Assembly: GCA_965153455.1 (NCBI GenBank)
Contig: OZ234500.1
Span: forward strand, 11,346,001 to 11,410,000
Origin: Sphagnum compactum
Lineage: Eukaryota > Bryophyta > Sphagnopsida > Sphagnales
Direction of reading: 5' to 3'
DNA: 64,000 nucleotides
Position numbers and translations under genes: made by a program. Below, one piece after another: positions 42,726 through 58,741 of this stretch (the first letter of the stretch is position 1; each line of letters opens with the position of its first letter). Under the pieces are notes generated by a model. The model was not told the DNA's origin and did not search any database. It saw nothing but the letters and a program-made list of their open reading frames with translations.

Positions 42726-43111
42726 CACTGCTGCGCATTACCAGTGATGATCAACTATTTTTACTTTATTTTTCTTTATGCTTTCATATGGTTTTCAATA
42801 ATTCATCATTATTTATGTCAATTTCAAATTAATATAAATTAAAAAATATATTTCATGTACATGGAAAAAACACATGTTAATTTTTATTTTTCATATCCAT
42901 GTTGATGAATAGGGGAAAACACTGCTGCGCATTACCAGTGATGATCAACTTTTTTATTTTTTTCTTTTTGTTTTCATATGGTTTTCAACAATTCATCATT
43001 ATTTATGTCAATGTCAAATTTAATATAAATTAATATATATATTTCATGGACATGAAAAAACACATGTTAATTTTTATTTTTCATATCCATGTTGGTGAAT
43101 AGGGGGGGAAA
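42726..43111. repeat. 194-bp tandem duplication
   Basis: 42726-42919 and 42920-43111 align end to end with few differences. Each starts CACTGCTGCGCATTACCAGT and ends near GTTG(A/G)TGAATAGGGG. AT-rich and non-coding. The pair lies directly before the second copy of the dispersed repeat (43166-43310). Confidence 0.85.
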
Positions 43112-44043
43112 AGATTGAGATAATTATGAAATGAAGGTAGTTATTAGGAAAGGTGAGAAATCTATATATGAAGGAAGGTTGTTTGTTTGTTTGTTGTGTT
43201 TTGTATTTATGAGATCCAACGAACCGCCATGCTTTGCGTTCTTGCTCTCTTTGGAAAGCTCTGCTCGAGGAGGAGGGGTGCACGGGCTTGGTTTCATAGC
43301 GTTTGGACTTGCAGTGCAAAAAGTTCTTGAATATTGAATGATTTCTTCACTGAAAATTAAATTAAATTAAATCCTAGCTGAAAATTTCGGAGGAATGGGA
43401 ATGTGCCTTTGGTGTTGTTGGAAAGACCTTGATGAGCAGGATTTAATGGAATTTATTTGGTAAGATTTGGATTCAGAAGAATGTGGGAGATAATTGATTT
43501 TTAAATGATATTCTGCCACTGAAAATTCAAATAAATTCCAAAACACCAGGGAGTACGTACTCTGGGCAGAGCCTTGCATCAGTAAGGGAATTTGCGGTTA
43601 TTTTATTTCATTTTTATTTTATTTTGACACTAAGAGGCATAATATGCACACTTTGGGCACATAATATACACTAAGAGGCATATTATGTCTTTTAGTGTTA
43701 TTAGTTATTACATGCCCAAAGTGTGTAATAATAAAACAAAAAAATGATTTCTGGGCAGCACCAAGATGTGTCTGGTCATCACCAGACACATCTTATTTGG
43801 GCAATTGGGCAGTCAGGGAAAAAAGAAGCAGACAGTTACAAAAAGGACCCATTGCTGATTTAACGTCCTCCCTTAGAGTTCGCTTGTGGGACCTACGTCG
43901 AGTCGAGTCGAACGGGTCGGTAGGCGAAGGTCCTCGGTCGCTTCTTCTTTTTGTGGGACCCGTAGCGGCCTCGCCCTTCGAGGGAGAATGCGCAGAGGCG
44001 CTAGCTACAAGAGACTGGTCTTGTAGTGTTGACAGAGATCTGA

Positions 44044-44080
<37 letters not shown>

Positions 44081-44223
44081 AATCCACACAAGCAACAAAC
44101 TTGAGAGGTTTGTTTGTGCCTTGCAAATGCTGGAGAAATCGCTGCTGGCTTGGGAGGGTTGCTGTGTTGTGTGTAAGAGGAGACGAGAGTAAGTGCAGGA
44201 AGAGGGCGAGGATTGTGCGTGCA
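43112..44223. other. Upstream region of AUG2 with dispersed repeat and (GA)n tract
   Basis: 43166-43310 is the second copy of the repeat at 38759-38886. From about 43.86 kb the G+C rises, marking the likely promoter and 5' UTR of AUG2. A (GA)n run at 44047-44079 lies ~145 bases before the start codon; such tracts are common in plant 5' leaders. Long ORFs across this run on both strands are composition artefacts (ERERERER or SLSLSLSL). Confidence 0.5.
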
Positions 44224-46630
<2,407 letters not shown>

Positions 46631-46766
46631 TGTTTGAAGTGTTGAACAAGTGCAAATGTGCCTAGTAAGTGCTCTTATTAAAATAGCTGGTGCACTCCCT
46701 GTTTACAGTTGCATGTGGTATTCCCTTAAATCTTTTTTCTATCTATTTGTTCATTCTGTCTACTAG

Positions 46767-47600
46767 CTGCAAACCATTAAAGGGGAAAAGTTGAAGGAAG
46801 CAGTTGCTCATGAAAACATGATCAGACTGCCGGTCTTCACTAATCACAAAGAATTGTCAGTAGTCTCTGTAGAATGATGATACATGTACTGTGCTTTCAA
46901 GTCCTGAAATCGATTGTTGTGACTTCAAGGTTTGTTTGCTTCCCTGGCTGATTCTAAGAGTCATGATTCCAGTTGCAGGTTTGTGTTTGTTAGGAAATTT
47001 GTCATAGTTTTGGGCTCATACAAAATTGTGGTGTCCTACATTCTTCAATTCTGAGAGCACAGTCTACCACCATCTCATAGTTTACAAATCTGCTTCTGCT
47101 TTTTGTTGTTGATTGCTAATGTTGTGTCCCTGCTAAAGTTGAACAATTCCCCGATGTGATTCAATGTGGCATTTGCAGTAGTTAAGGATCAACAACAATA
47201 ACACAAATTCCATTACTTCTTTGTCGTCGCTCTGACAATCTCTTTTGTCTCTCAGGGTTTTAGGTTACAGTTACTGAACACAAAACTCAAGCAATTATCT
47301 CCAATCCTCCCTGCAAGCTCTTTTATTGATGATGCTGATGATGGCCATTGGGACAAACCTTCGACAGCAGTTTCTTGTGAGGATGAGGATGAAAATGAAG
47401 AAACAGAATGCAGGGAATTCATAGATCATCAATCAGAAATTGATCATGAAGAACAATGTTGCAACAGCCTCATGGCCCTGCCAGAATCAGAAGGTGACAA
47501 ACAGAATGAAGATGGAGGTAGTTCTGTTGTGGAGGCAAGTGGTGAAGAAACAAGGCTAGGTCATAAAATCCACTGGGAAAAAGTCTGTGTTCTGATGTAG
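46767..47600 (+). other. Two phase-compatible open exons downstream of AUG2
   Basis: 46767-46859 (acceptor ...TCTACTAG, donor GTAGTC) reads LQTIKGEKLKEAVAHENMIR and on to HKELS. 47256-47600 (acceptor ...TGTCTCTCAG) continues in phase with GFRLQLLNTKLKQLSPILP, then an acidic stretch (CEDEDENEETECREF), and stops at 47598. Together they would encode 145 residues without an internal stop. There is no good start codon at the front, so they would need an upstream exon: either an alternative AUG2 splice (exon 45988-46095 also ends in phase 0) or a separate gene. They may also be chance open frames in the 3' region. The protein family was not recognised. Confidence 0.35.
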
Positions 47601-49323
47601 AAGAAAATGAGATGGTGTAATGGAAGCTGCAGAAATGGAAAGCTTTAATAAGCTTTGAATATAAAAAGGCAAAATGTGCCTCTTCTGACTGTCTTTGGCC
47701 TTTCTTGTTTGTTGTATTTTGTTTGTCAATTCAAGGTGTGTTGGGAGGTTCTCACTTTTTGGAACCTGGAACTGGTGAGTAAGGGTAGGGTATAAGTATA
47801 CCCTTGACTGATGTTCTCAAAATCAAAGAACTGCGTCAAAGAAATTATCTGAAACCACTGGTTCTTTCAAGGACGAGTAAGTCATCTGTGAGATCAATGC
47901 TGTTCTAAATGTGACAAGCATGAGTTCAAGAACTGTGAACTTATGATGTTTCATATCTCTTACAGTTGTGGCCCTATCTCTTGAACCTTGCTAATATTAC
48001 TAATTAATCATGTTGGGTTTCTGAAACAATTCTGCATTTCTCCCCAGCACTGTTGGATCTGAGAGACCAACCAAGGACATAACAACTGGGGTCTGTAGTA
48101 TTGATGAAAGTGTCTAAAAACATTGCAAGCATAGCCATCATCAACAAGATAGATTTCCCCCAAAAAACAAATGTAGGAAAAACAAGAAAAAATTTCTCCA
48201 AGAAAAACAAACGGTTGCAACTTTTTGTGAGGAAACTAAACTTAAGATGACATCAAAGTTGCCAACAACAATGCAAGTTTGAATCAGGGACATTTTACAC
48301 TTGAAGTTTTAGATCACTCATTGGTCCATAATGCCTTCTGCTCTCCCTTTAGGGTGGTGGTTTGAGGCCAAAGCCAGAGCAAATCGCAATGAATGAAAAA
48401 TCTACATGAAATCTTACATAGCGAAGTGGATAACGTTGGCTCGAATTGTAGAGGATTTTTTCAGGCCTACTTCAACTAGGTGGGCCTGATGAAATTAGTG
48501 GCAGCCCATAGCAACCAAAAATTCAAAAACCAAGTCATTTGTAGTACTTTATGTGGTATTTAGATCTGAAGGCCACACAAGTGGGTAGACAATTTAATAC
48601 AATTTGTCGTTCTAATCAAGAAAAGACTCAATGACTAAAAGACTAGCGGCACTGGTAGGGTGACAAGTCTTGTTTCAAACATGGTGATATATGTGTATCA
48701 TAAAACCGATAGCAAAAGTGGTTGGAAACTTGGGATTAGTGGCCAACACCTTGAAAGTGGGTACGTGGGTGCGGCAATGCATCAGTATTGTTGAAGATGA
48801 AGAAGATGCACTCAGTTATACTACTTGGTAAACTTTCTGTCTACTCCTATTCTATTGTTTCTTTCTTTGGCATATGATGCATTAATCTATGAGTAACTTT
48901 AAAATATATTGAACCATTCCGCAGGCTTGATTCTGTTTACCTCTGTACAATCTTTGGTGTTCCAAAATGTGTGTTCAAATTTACCTAGTGCTCAACAGTT
49001 CCAATCTTAATCCATGCTTTTATTCTAAAGATTTACTGCCACTTTTGCATATATCATAGCTCTGTGATTGGTGGAACCTCAACACACAATATGGATCGTC
49101 TTGCATGGTTGTGAAAGATTCAACTTGCAAAGAAAGTTTTATCTTCATAGCAAACACTTTCTCTTTGTACAACACTTCCTTTTTTTAATTGGAGATTCTC
49201 AAGTTCTTTTTTCTCTTTGGAGATTTCAAGTTTTGCTTGTTCAGGGGTGAGAGTAATGAACAGCACTTCTGTGTTTGTTTACTCGTGTCTGGTCCTTGTG
49301 AAGTGAATGAGTGTGTGAGCTTT
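47601..49323. other. Intergenic region between convergent AUG2 and SPAG17
   Basis: No gene was recognised. The sequence is moderately AT-rich and small ORFs on both strands show no family signal. Confidence 0.45.
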
Positions 49324-52300
49324 TTAACCCAGAGACTTATCTCCTTTTAGTTCTGCCCTTTTCTGTTTTTCTTCTGCTTCAACTCTGTCAAGCCATTCTT
49401 GTGTGACATGCAGGTGCCAACACTTTGTACATTCATAATAGCCCAAGTTTTTCGCCCACCATGTCAAATGGTGTGCAAGGCATTTTCGGCACTTGATGAA
49501 AGCACCCCATGGATCAATTGGATCATCACATGGATCTCGTTCAGGGGTTGGCATTTCTTCAGGATCAGGAGGTGCTTCGTCCTTGCATACATATGCTCTG
49601 ATGGGCAATGTGAAAATCTCATTTTCTGTTACTATCTCAGCCTGCAGAATGGGACATCATCATATCCATTATCTCATTGCAAAGGGAAATTGATCGACTT
49701 AGTTAAGGCTTTCTTGAAAAAGGAATTATGGTAAGGGAATTGGAATTCAGAATGCATACTCCTCAAAACAAAATCTCTTTCAAAGTATAGGCTGTTGAAC
49801 ATCAAATTTTTTTTCAGTTTCCTGATGGACAGTACAAATGGGTGCAAGAATGGAAACAAGTAATACCTTGCTCCTGTGAGGCCCAAGCACAGAGCCCCGG
49901 AAATAGATCCGAATGATACTGTAAAGCCCAGGTGGAATCTGCACACCAAAACTCCAAATCAGTAAGTGTATTCTCATCTTGAAAATGTAAATTTTAGTTT
50001 GGCTCAACTTCACCTACTTGCAATTTGGGTCAATGAGTTTATTTTTCCCAAATGGTTGGTTTCTTTTCCCATTGTTATGTGTTGTGGTTTCTCATTCTTC
50101 CTTGGCCATTTCCTAGAGCATTATTCAATTTATCAATCATGTTTCAGGATGAGCACTTCTTCAAGTCATGAATTTCAGGATAGGTTGCACTCAACTGCTG
50201 TCATCCACACAATTAGAAGCTATGGACTTTCAAAGGGGGATCAACAATGGAGGAGAGTTTTTTACAAGGCCATGCCACCATTGGCATTTGATGGAGAGTT
50301 TATCCAACTTTTTCACTTGAAATCGACCACCAATATTGCCGTGAAAATTCTGCAGCACAGCTATCTACAAAAGTCCACAATTTTCCACACCATAAGAGCT
50401 GGTTTGAAGATGCTTTCCTAGGCAAATTGCTTTGTCAACAGTTCGCTGTCTCTTAAGGTCTACTAGGTGGCCACAGTATTTAAGACTTGTGTAATATGTG
50501 AATGCTCTGTGGGAAATATACAATTACAGAGATTTAGGAAAGGATTGAAGTGAAGACCATTGGGAGCGACCTTCATTTTCATGGTGCCAATCTGAACAAA
50601 GTGGAAGTCAATAGCCCTTGGCATCAAACGGAACTGGTGGGTCACCCAATAAACTGGCTCAGCTTCTAGTTGACGCATGCGCTCAATTGAATGGAAATGC
50701 ACTATTACTTCATTCATCACTTCCCTCTCAATATACTTGTTGTTTTGCTCCCAATGTGCTAAACGGCATCTGCAATTTTTGTCATTAACCCATTAATTTG
50801 TGAACACTGGAACTTCATTGGGTGAGAAGATGATGGATTGACAATTTATTTATTTTTTATTTATTTTTTCAGTTTAGGACTGAGATCTGGTGAAATGCTG
50901 TGCTCACAAAGAGAAATGGGATTTCTGTAAAGGTGGTGACATACGGTTTTTTGAAGACTTTCTCTCTTTGAATAATTTCATCATCAAAATTGTATGTTTG
51001 TGGAACCATCCAATTGGGCCCTAGTATTTTTGCCCTCAATGCTTTCTCAGCCTGAATGAAAAGGGTGGGGAGTTTTTTGTGTGAACTTCTTCTCATGCAA
51101 CATCAAAATTTGATGGAGTTCTTTGATTTTGGTCACAACAAGAATCAGAATCGGTTATGAGTCATGATCACATGCACAGTAAGAAGTTTAGTAGATTAGG
51201 CCACTCTGCAAGAGGTTTCACATACTGCTCTTTTAGCTCGGAGTGCAGCCCGGTTTGCAGCTTTCCTTTCATTTGCCGATAACAAATCCGGAGTACTTGG
51301 CTTTGGCAGCTCTGGTTCTGGAAGTATGCAAGGGATTTTCTGAACCCATCATAATGAATCAATGACGAATTAGCTACTCTCAACCTTGCATTATGTTGTC
51401 AAACATATTGAATACTTAGCCCGATATATGTGCAACAAGCCCACAAAACCTGATGTGGGCACATGTTATGGATCTAAGTATGGAGCTGGGCATGATGAAT
51501 CAGTCCTTTTAAAGCTCAGCACTTGTTGGTTGATTATGAGGAAAGACTTCAAAGATATGACTGAAATGCCAGTCCAGATCTAGTCTTGCAATCGTAATAA
51601 CTGTTCAAATGTTTACTGTTGTGAATGTCTGTTTGAACAACCTTGGTACACATTGAGAAGGAGACCCACAACTTATATGGCTGATTTAAAATGTAACTGG
51701 CATCTTGCAAGCCCACAAGATATAACAGCTTCTTCTACCAGGGAAGAAAAGTTCTTAGCTGATATTTTGCAGCTCGTACCGGGGGTGGTGGGGGAGGAAT
51801 ACATGGTGGTGCACATGGTGCACATGTACGACACGGCAATGGTGATGGCTTGCATGGCTTTGGCACAACAGGTCTGAGCTCAACTAGATGCTGCATAACA
51901 TGCACGTACACACATACATAATGAGCATATATGTAGAAGACATAACTATATAATGCTTATTTGAGTAAAGTTAACTTTGTGGTGTTAACCTAGTCATCAA
52001 TTTCCTAAGTGTAATCCGTATGCTTCAAGAAGGTACCTGCGGTCTTGGTTTTGGTGTTTGTGGCTGCAATACAACAGAACAGCTGATGTTAATTTTGCGG
52101 TGATTAACTTCCAGAGAGTCTTCATTCATTGAATCCACACTTCAAACTAAAATTTCAGATAACAATCCCAAATGGGCAATTCTGTAGCACATGTGAACTA
52201 GGAGATTTTCCTTACATGCAAGTGAACAGGAAGATGACTCTTTCAGAGAAAGTTCAGTTTCAGATTTCCCATTACCAGACATGTTTCGGTAATTTTTCAA

Positions 52301-55300
52301 CAGGTCTATCAGGTGTTGGACATGAAGAGGCATCTTTCAGAGAGTATGTATGTAAAAGCCTACAGAGACTCTTACAATGCACTTGGTTGCACTCCCTACA
52401 AAAACTGAAATGTGATGGAAACATCTTGTTTACTGCAGAAATTAAGGTGACTGCTGATGGTCAAAGGAAATGCAGATCCAGGGAAAAAGCTACAGACCCA
52501 AGTGGGAGGAAAATCAAAGAGGCATGGTTCTTTTTCTTCTTCTTCAGATTCCTCGTGAGGGAATTCTTCACCAATTGGTTCCTTTGGGGCAAGCTGCAAA
52601 AACACACACACATATTCATCCAACGAACTTGTCAATTGATGTAACACTTTGCTCAAAGATACAATCATAGTACTTCTTCCATGGGTTTGAACCCCATCTT
52701 CAAACTGCTACATACGCATTCTGATCCCCTGATACACTATTCAATATGGTCATCAAAACAACATCCATGATGCTGTTGGTACCCAGATGAAAACAAGTTT
52801 CTACTAAAGGGACTATCAACTTGTTTTTCAGAAGAGCAGAGGAATGAAATCGAATGATGTAGTGCAATACCAGTTCAGAAAAAACTTGCCGACAAAACTT
52901 TTCACCTTCCAATTCCCTGGCTTTTTTTTCTTTAGCTTTCAGTGCCTCTATTGTCAATTCCTGTCATGAGAACAAAATTACATCCTGTTCATAAAATGAA
53001 AAAAAGTTGTTGGAGATTGCAAATATGCGACTCTTCTGCTCAATTAGACGAATGATTCCTCAACAGCTTTTGAGCGAAAAATTTCTTCTGTCATAATTGT
53101 TACCTTCCCTTCCAAACACACATCATAAGATCATGGGATAAGAAGCAGCCTCTTGCAAAATTGGGCCATTGACCCGAACATAAACAAGCATTGGATCACA
53201 GAGATGGTGTCTGTAGAAGACTCATGCGAGAAATTCAACACATTGTAAGAGACTCATTTGTAGAAGTCTGCACCTTTCAAGAGAGACATGTACCTCAACT
53301 TTCTTCATCATCTCAGAAAACATATTTGTGAGCTGTTCCTCCTCTGCTTGAGTCAAATCGAGATGGAACTCACTGCTGTGGAAAGAATTGGTTGATGCCG
53401 CAGGCAATGTCTCAATTGACCACTTCATTGAATTTCCTTCTTGCTGCAGCAACATACTTAACCCAACTTCAAATCTCTTGCATTTAAAACATCCAATTGG
53501 GGTGTAAACCCCTTGTGAATTTTGTTTTCAAACTATCCTGCAGAAAAAGGACAAAATGTGGAGAATAATATCTTATTGCATTGTATGGTCTTTTGTGAAA
53601 TCCAACAATGCAACAACATGTTTCATATTGGCAATCTTCAGGTCACATGTATCATCTGTACCCTTCAGATGGCATGAGAAAATGACCTTGAGAATGAAGA
53701 GGCAGCGTAAGCCTTCCTCAGCATGGAAGTAGAGGAAACGTATGTCGGGGAGTGGGTGAAAGGGTGGTACTGTCTGCAGCAAGTCTGTGGGCTTATGCAT
53801 GCAGAGGAATGGGCCACCTTTGCTCTCCACAAAAAGGCGCCAATCTTCATCTATTTGTGCTTGGAGAGCGTTATGCTGCTTCTCCAATTCAAGAGCTTTT
53901 CTTGACACCTCACGCTTCATTTTTCGAATAATCCTTTTTGCAGACTTAATCTCTACGTTCTGACACTTTCGCGCTCCTTGAACTTCTTGTTCTGCCAGTT
54001 TCTACAAAACTTTATAACTATAACTCACTAGTTGTTGCCACTGGCTGAAAAGATTCCAGGCATTGAAGATTGAGCGTACATAAAATGGAATGAATTTGTG
54101 ATGAGCAAGAAGGTGAATCAAAAGCCAAGCTCACCCCTGTAACTCCCATAATTTTCTGACTTACCTCTCTGATGCGACATGCTATCTCTTTCTCCATTGC
54201 AATCATGTCATCATCTCTATTGTCCACTATCTTTTCAATCCTTTGGAGCTGGAGATTCTCCAATTGCCATTCTGCGTAGGCCTCAAGAATCTTATCAATG
54301 TGGCCATTTGTCTCCTCATTGATGAATGGATGTTCACACACCTGACGATACACAAATGAGGACTCATTGACCACAGCTTCAAGCTTTGGCAGCACAGGAT
54401 TGATTATTCGTGGCAGATTCGGCAACATAAAATCCAGTTGTAGCCAATCACATTTTGTTCGGGTTTGTAGCTTTGAATTCCTTTGCTTGGCTTGAAAACA
54501 ACGTGCAAACTGAGACACTCTCCTTGTTAACAAAGCTGGCGATACTGGGAAGCTAGTCTCGGTTTTCTCTTCTTCCTTAAGAAATGTCAGTGGTGGTAAA
54601 TTTCCATTCCTCTCAACTGTGACAAATGTGTGAAACACAACATTTTCCTCTAACTTTACAAACAGCTCATCAACCTTTGTGCACTCTTGGTCGTGGCTTT
54701 TGGCAATGGTGTAGAGTTGATATGTCTCCTCAGGAAGTATCTCGTAGCCATGCCCACCATCATGGATGACAAAGAGACGTGGGTATGGACCCAACATGAC
54801 TGGTTCAGGAGACTCAGAAGGTGGCGGAGTTGGAGTTGTAGGACGAGAACCAGGGACTGGGGGCTTCCATTCTCCTGGTGGCTGAAGCTGGAAACCGTCA
54901 AATGGACCATAGGGTTTTGGGGGTGCTGCAATCTGGCAGTTTGTAAACAAGGTCATGAAATTCAGTTGTTAGCATTCCATGGTCTACCCCAGTTCATCAT
55001 TCATCAACAATACACAGTGCTTGCATGAGTGCAACAAACCTTAACATACCAGCACAACACACATGTATTATGAAATCAGCTGAACACCAAAACAGGGACA
55101 AAAGATGTGATGGGTTTATGTAAATACCAGATCGTCAGAAATAGATGCCTTTGAGCCTTTTCTACTGCCTTTCTGAGGACCCTCTGGTTGCAATGGAAGT
55201 TGAAGTTTTCCGCCTGCTTTGGATTGCTCTTTCACTGCCTTAGCATCCTTGCCAGTAGGTGCTGCCTTACCAGTAGGTGCTGGAGGTGCTGGTTTTCCAC

Positions 55301-57008
55301 TAGGTTTTGGTTGCTCCTTTGCTGTCTGAGAAGCCTTACCAGTAGCTGCACAAGATGGCAATAGCATATGAATATAAGCATGAATCCCACAATCCTGAAT
55401 TTTGCTCTAAAAAACTGAGGCAATCTAGGAAAGAAACAAGATACTACCTGCAGATATTTGTAAAGCAATGAAGAAAGGAGTGATGGTGGGCAGCACTTGT
55501 GCATGATCTTGAATTTTGACATGTTTTGAGGGACTTGTGAGATGCCCAATGACCTTCAAAAAAGGACACAAAAGAATCAAAGGCATTCAGACTCCTAATG
55601 GATACTTTTAATGCTACATGCAAAGTAGAAAGAAATTGACAACCTGATACCAAGGCATGTGGACCGGGAAACTCAGGAGGTGCAGTAGAAGGCGGTGTAG
55701 GGTCCTCAACATCTGGACTCTTGGCTGCTGCTCTTGCATCCAGCTCATCCAGAAGACCATCAGGAGTTGTGGATGCCCAAGCTAGCAATGCAGCTTCATA
55801 GTCCTCAGCCTCTTTGGCAATCTGGCTTTCATACTTGCCACCCAGGATGCCTTCAAATTTGGTTCCTTGTCCAAAAACCTTGAAACCCTCACCAGCATTG
55901 TTTGTGAACAAAAGGCTGCCTTCCACCTGCATCAAAAGATGTAGAGATCACCATTGGTGTTGGTGACATTGTGCTTACTCTGGTGTGATAGAATTTGCAC
56001 AATAAAATGTCTCTTGTGTGTTTTATTCTTCAGAACACGAACAGTTTCCAAAGAAAAAAGGGATCATAAAAAATGGGAAAATGAATAAGTTCCTCACCAC
56101 ATCAAAGATGTAGAGACCGTTGGTGTTGGTGAAAGGTCCATGTTTTCTCTCATTGTCTTCACTTTGCAAAGGATCATACTTCTTGGAACCATCTGTGGGA
56201 TCAAATGTGACAGTATTCCCGACTGCATACATCATCGAGCCACCAGGCATTGCAACACTTAGTTGCTTGTTTTCTTTTGCCCATGTAACACAATAATGCC
56301 CATCAGTAGTTGCAAACTCCACTGCTACTCCACACCCAATCTGTAGACCCCCCCCCAAGAAGATCTCAAGAATTCTCGTTGCATATGCAACAACATCTAC
56401 AGACATGAAGCAATATCATCAAGAATTTCCAAGATTGCAATGTGCAGCAACATCTACAGACATGAAGCTACATCATCAAGAACTCCCATGATTGCAATGT
56501 GTGCCAGCAACATCTACAGACATGAAGCTAAATCATCAAGAACTCCCGTGATTGCAATTTGAAGCAACATCTACAGACATGAAGCTAAATCATCAAGAAC
56601 TCCTGTGATTGCAATGTGAAGCAACATCTACAGACGTGAAGCTATATCATCAAGAACTCCCGTGATTGGAATGTGTGCCAGCAACATCTACAGACATGAA
56701 GCTAAATCATCAAGAACTCCCGTGATTGCAATGTGAAGCAACATCCACAGATATGAAGCTATATCATCAAGAACTCACATGATTGCAATGTGCAGCAACA
56801 TCTACAGACATCAAGCATCAAGCTATCTCCTTAAAAAATCCACATGATTGCAATGTGCAACATCAACAGAAACCCCAGCCCATGTGTGAATTGTGAACAT
56901 TCTTTTGGTGTCAGATAACTCTTTGATTCATGCTTGGTGACAACAGAAATCAAAGAATGGACCTGAGAAATCTTCCACTCCAAAGCACAGATTGCAGAGG
57001 TTAAATTT

Positions 57009-57048
<40 letters not shown>

Positions 57049-58223
57049 TTAACCAAGAGCCAAAAAAGAAACAATTGAGGAGAAGAACAAACAACAAGAG
57101 CCAAGAAGAAAAAAATTCAGGACAACAACAACAAGAGCCAAGAAGAAACAATTCAGGAAAAAAAGCACAACGACAAGGAGCCAAGAGATTTGGGACAATA
57201 GATTGCGAGGGTCGGGAAGAGAGAGAGAGAGAGAGAGGAGAAGATTTGCTGCTCTCCCACCTTTCCATGCACCTTTGGTTGGCCATCTTTGCGAACATGC
57301 CAAGTAGTAGAGACTTCGATTTGCGGGTCTCTTTGTGGTAGTTCTTGAGGGAGATCTGGAGGTGGAGTTGTGTATCTTTCTTTTGGTGAAGTTTGTTCTC
57401 GAGGTGGCCACACATGTTCAGGTATGTCTTGGGGTGCTTCGCCATAACCAAGAGGTGGCCAAGTGGCTGAATGCTTGGTTTGGGGTGAAGCAAAAGTACT
57501 GATTTGCAAGCCAGGTCGATCGGGAGGAATGGTGGCGATCTTGTCGCCGATGAGAGGATGTTGCTTGGTGGGGAAAACTTCGGTGATTTGCTCCATCATC
57601 AGCTTCCCCGACGTCACAACGTCTTGAGCATGATAGATCTCTTTAGTCTCACTATGTATGTACGTTCCATCCGCATGTTGCACAAGACACGTTTTGTGCT
57701 CCGTCGATGTCATAACCACCACCAAATCCTCGCGTGTCATGATCTCGTTTCCAGAATCTGGGTCATAGAAATGCGCCACTTTGAGATTCGGCAATTGCAC
57801 CAATTTTGGGTTCACAACTTGTTCTTGTTCTTGTTCCGCTTTTGCCGGTGCTTCTTCTCCTTCTCCTTCTCCTTCTTCTTCTCCCTCATCTGGTGATGCG
57901 GGAGCTCCTTCCTTCTTGTTCTTGTTCTTCTTGTTCTTCTCCGATACTACTACTGCACTTGTGTCTTGTTTCAAGCTCTTGTCTTTCTTTGCATTAGGAC
58001 TCGCGAGTCCTCTTGGCTTTTCTCCAAGCTTCTCCTTTCCTTTTGCAGTTTCAAGGTTCATAGTTCATACACCCCGATCACCACACCACCATCACCACTG
58101 AGTACAAGGACAAATGCCTCCTCACAAACAAACACTAGTGAAGTTCAAAGCAGTCTTTTTTTTCTTTAGGAGAATTTTGAGCAAAAAACTTCAAATGTCG
58201 CCATACTTAGGAGCTACCAGTAC

Positions 58224-58264
<41 letters not shown>

Positions 58265-58708
58265 GTGTCTCTCACCTGCAGCATCATCCTTAGAGGTTGG
58301 TGATGTCGGATCCGGATCTTGTTGTTTGGTGGGCTCTGATTCTGCCGCACCACGAGGAGGATCCTGCGCCTCCTCTTCCCAAAACTCAAAGTTTGAGTGA
58401 ATGCTTTTTGCCATTGCAAATCGGTGCTTCTCGTCGCATTTTCCAATTGTTTGTTTGAAATCTCAAAGCCGTCATGCATGGTGTTAAGACTTCGAGCAAT
58501 GGGTTTTTCTTATATTACCTGGACGACGAAAAATCCTTGATTGTTTGCAGTGACCCAACAAGCTCCTCCGCCTTGGAAATCCTTACGGTATTCACTCACA
58601 TTGCCTTGACGACATAAGATCTACAAAAACAAAATCAAAGCGCATGATGACAAGAGATGGACATAACAGTAGTAAGTAGTAATGGATTGTTGTGTTTTGT
58701 GTGCTGTT

Positions 58709-58741
<33 letters not shown>

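Noticed and set aside
55444-55555. Open stretch between SPAG17 exons (HWASHKSLKTCQNSRS...)
   Set aside because: Its length would break the phase, whereas exons 55926-55644 and 55345-55128 join directly in phase.
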